DNA from: Arthrobacter sp. PvP023
GTDB taxonomy: Bacteria; Actinomycetota; Actinomycetes; Actinomycetales; Micrococcaceae
Length of the DNA stretch: 64,000 bases
Assembly (NCBI RefSeq): GCF_017832975.1
Contig: NZ_JAFIBI010000001.1
Location: 2,294,001-2,358,000, forward strand
Reading direction: 5' to 3'
Part shown: one piece after another, positions 62,748-64,000 of the stretch
Layout: each line of letters starts with the position of its first letter
Position numbering within the stretch: position 1 is the first letter of the stretch
Translations under genes and position numbers: made by a program
The notes under the pieces: model-generated
What the model was told of the DNA's origin: nothing
Databases searched by the model: none
Seen by the model: only the letters and a program-made list of their open reading frames with translations

Positions 62748-64000
62748 GTGGCGAGCTTTGTAGACCGGGTAGTACTGCACGTATCCGGCGGTAGCGGCGG
62801 TCACGGCTGTGTCTCCGTCCACCGCGAGAAGTTCAAGCCCCTGGGCGGTCCCGACGGCGGCAATGGCGGTGATGGCGGCGACGTCATCCTGCGCGTCGAC
62901 CCGCAGACCACCACGCTGCTGGACTATCACCACGCACCCCACCGCCACGCCACCAATGGCGGACCCGGCATGGGTGACTGGCGCGGCGGCAAAAACGGCG
63001 AAACGCTGATCCTGCCCGTTCCGGAAGGCACCGTCGTCAAGACCAAGGACGGCCGCGTCCTGGCCGACCTCGTCGGCGAAGGCACCGAGTTCATCGCGGC
63101 CGCAGGCGGACCGGGCGGCTTGGGCAACGCCGCGCTCTCCTCGCAGAAGCGCCGGGCCCCCGGCTTCGCCCTGCTCGGCATTGAAGGCGAGTCCAGCGAC
63201 ATCGTCCTGGAACTGAAGTCCATCGCGGACATCGCCCTCGTGGGATTCCCGTCCGCCGGCAAGTCCAGCCTGATCGCCGCCATGTCCGCTGCACGCCCCA
63301 AGATCGCCGATTACCCCTTCACTACGCTGATCCCCAACCTTGGTGTCGTCCAGGCCGGCGACGTGCGCTTCACCATCGCAGACGTGCCCGGCCTCATCGA
63401 AGGAGCCAGCGAAGGCAAGGGCCTGGGCCACCACTTCCTCCGGCACGTGGAGCGCTGCGCAGCTTTGGTTCACGTTTTGGACTGCGGTACGCTCGAAGCT
63501 GACCGTGATCCGCTCTCCGACCTGGCGATCATCGAAGCCGAACTCGAAAAATACGCCGTTGACATGAGCTACGCCGGCACCGACGGCGAAGTCGTCCCGC
63601 TGAACCACCGGCCCCGGCTGGTTGCCTTGAACAAAGTCGACCTGCCTGACGGCAAGGACATGGCCGAATTCGTCCGGCCCGAGCTTGAGTCCCGCGGCTA
63701 CCGGGTGTTTGAGATCTCCGCCACGAGCCACGAGGGCCTGCGCCAGCTTGGCTTCGCCATGGCAGAGATCGTCAAGGCGGCCCGCGACGCCGTGGCCGCC
63801 ACCCCGCCGAAGGTGCACGCGCCCGTACTGCGCCCCCGCGCGGTCAACGAAGCCGGCTTCAAGATCCGGCGCGAGGAAAAGAACCTCGAGCCGCTGTTCC
63901 GGGTCCTGGGCGACAAGCCCGTGCGCTGGGTCAAGCAGACCGACTTCACCAACGAGGAAGCCATCGGCTACCTCGCCGACCGCCTGGCCAAACTGGGCGT
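62748..64000 (+). CDS. obg: GTPase Obg, C-terminus beyond the window
   Basis: The first 417 residues are visible and the frame is open at the edge. Glycine-rich Obg domain ([32 protein letters not shown]), G1 [10 protein letters not shown] near 166, G3 [10 protein letters not shown]4 NKVD, G5 SATS, then the start of the OCT domain ([14 protein letters not shown]). Essential ribosome-assembly and stress GTPase. GTG 62748 has AGAGGAGA upstream. Usual actinobacterial context rplU-rpmA-obg. Confidence 0.97.
   Translation, partial: MASFVDRVVLHVSGGSGGHGCVSVHREKFKPLGGPDGGNGGDGGDVILRVDPQTTTLLDYHHAPHRHATNGGPGMGDWRGGKNGETLILPVPEGTVVKTKDGRVLADLVGEGTEFIAAAGGPGGLGNAALSSQKRRAPGFALLGIEGESSDIVLELKSIADIALVGFPSAGKSSLIAAMSAARPKIADYPFTTLIPNLGVVQAGDVRFTIADVPGLIEGASEGKGLGHHFLRHVERCAALVHVLDCGTLEADRDPLSDLAIIEAELEKYAVDMSYAGTDGEVVPLNHRPRLVALNKVDLPDGKDMAEFVRPELESRGYRVFEISATSHEGLRQLGFAMAEIVKAARDAVAATPPKVHAPVLRPRAVNEAGFKIRREEKNLEPLFRVLGDKPVRWVKQTDFTNEEAIGYLADRLAKLG

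Overview
The window is an ordinary chromosomal segment from a high-G+C Gram-positive bacterium of the Micrococcaceae, most likely Arthrobacter or Pseudarthrobacter. The grounds are G+C-rich coding sequence, many GTG starts, the order tig-clpP1-clpP2-clpX ... valS ... ileS-folC-DUF4233-ndk ... rne ... rplU-rpmA-obg, a ROK-regulated xylose operon, an MptB-type mannosyltransferase, a mycothiol-linked DsbA-like protein and an actinobacterial translational T-box. The genus is inferred from recognisable protein families; no database search was run. I see no prophage, insertion sequence, CRISPR array or plasmid module.

Layout. 0-12.7 kb is mixed housekeeping: the 5' end of cysK, msrA, a Nif3-like protein, yaaA, a Tat/lipoprotein esterase, a slipin, the RNase P RNA, a 492-residue glyceraldehyde-3-phosphate dehydrogenase, a membrane-anchored HNH nuclease, def, tRNA-His, orn, an MptB-like mannosyltransferase and alkD. 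12.7-23.3 kb is a carbohydrate region: aldose 1-epimerase, xylB and xylA with a divergent ROK repressor, a LacI regulator coupled to an esterase, and a divergent three-gene operon (Gfo/Idh/MocA oxidoreductase, DUF993 aldolase-like protein, sugar isomerase) behind two LacI-type operators. 23.4-39.2 kb holds a secondary ssb, ettA, tesB, a globin with an MscS channel, OsmC, pepN, rpiB coupled to a Nei-type glycosylase, and tRNAs Arg, Gly and Pro.

39.2-64 kb is the proteostasis and translation core: tig; clpP1-clpP2-clpX; a mycothiol-dependent reductase homologue; valS; an SDR and an EEP-family protein; a T-box-controlled ileS followed by folC, DUF4233 and ndk; a VKOR-family protein; a large RNase E/G; a TPP-riboswitch-controlled thiD-tenA fusion; and rplU-rpmA-obg, the last running off the window.

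Regulation is unusually legible. Fourteen genes carry a -10-like hexamer 6-7 bases before the start codon, implying leaderless mRNAs. There are two riboswitches, several operator palindromes and about a dozen hairpin terminators. The least explained pieces are a hairpin-rich, ORF-free, lower-G+C island between the convergent DsbA-like gene and valS (44420-44858), the LacI-controlled sugar operon of unknown substrate, a GNAT acetyltransferase remnant beside the ROK gene, and a probable frameshift in a LapA-family gene.
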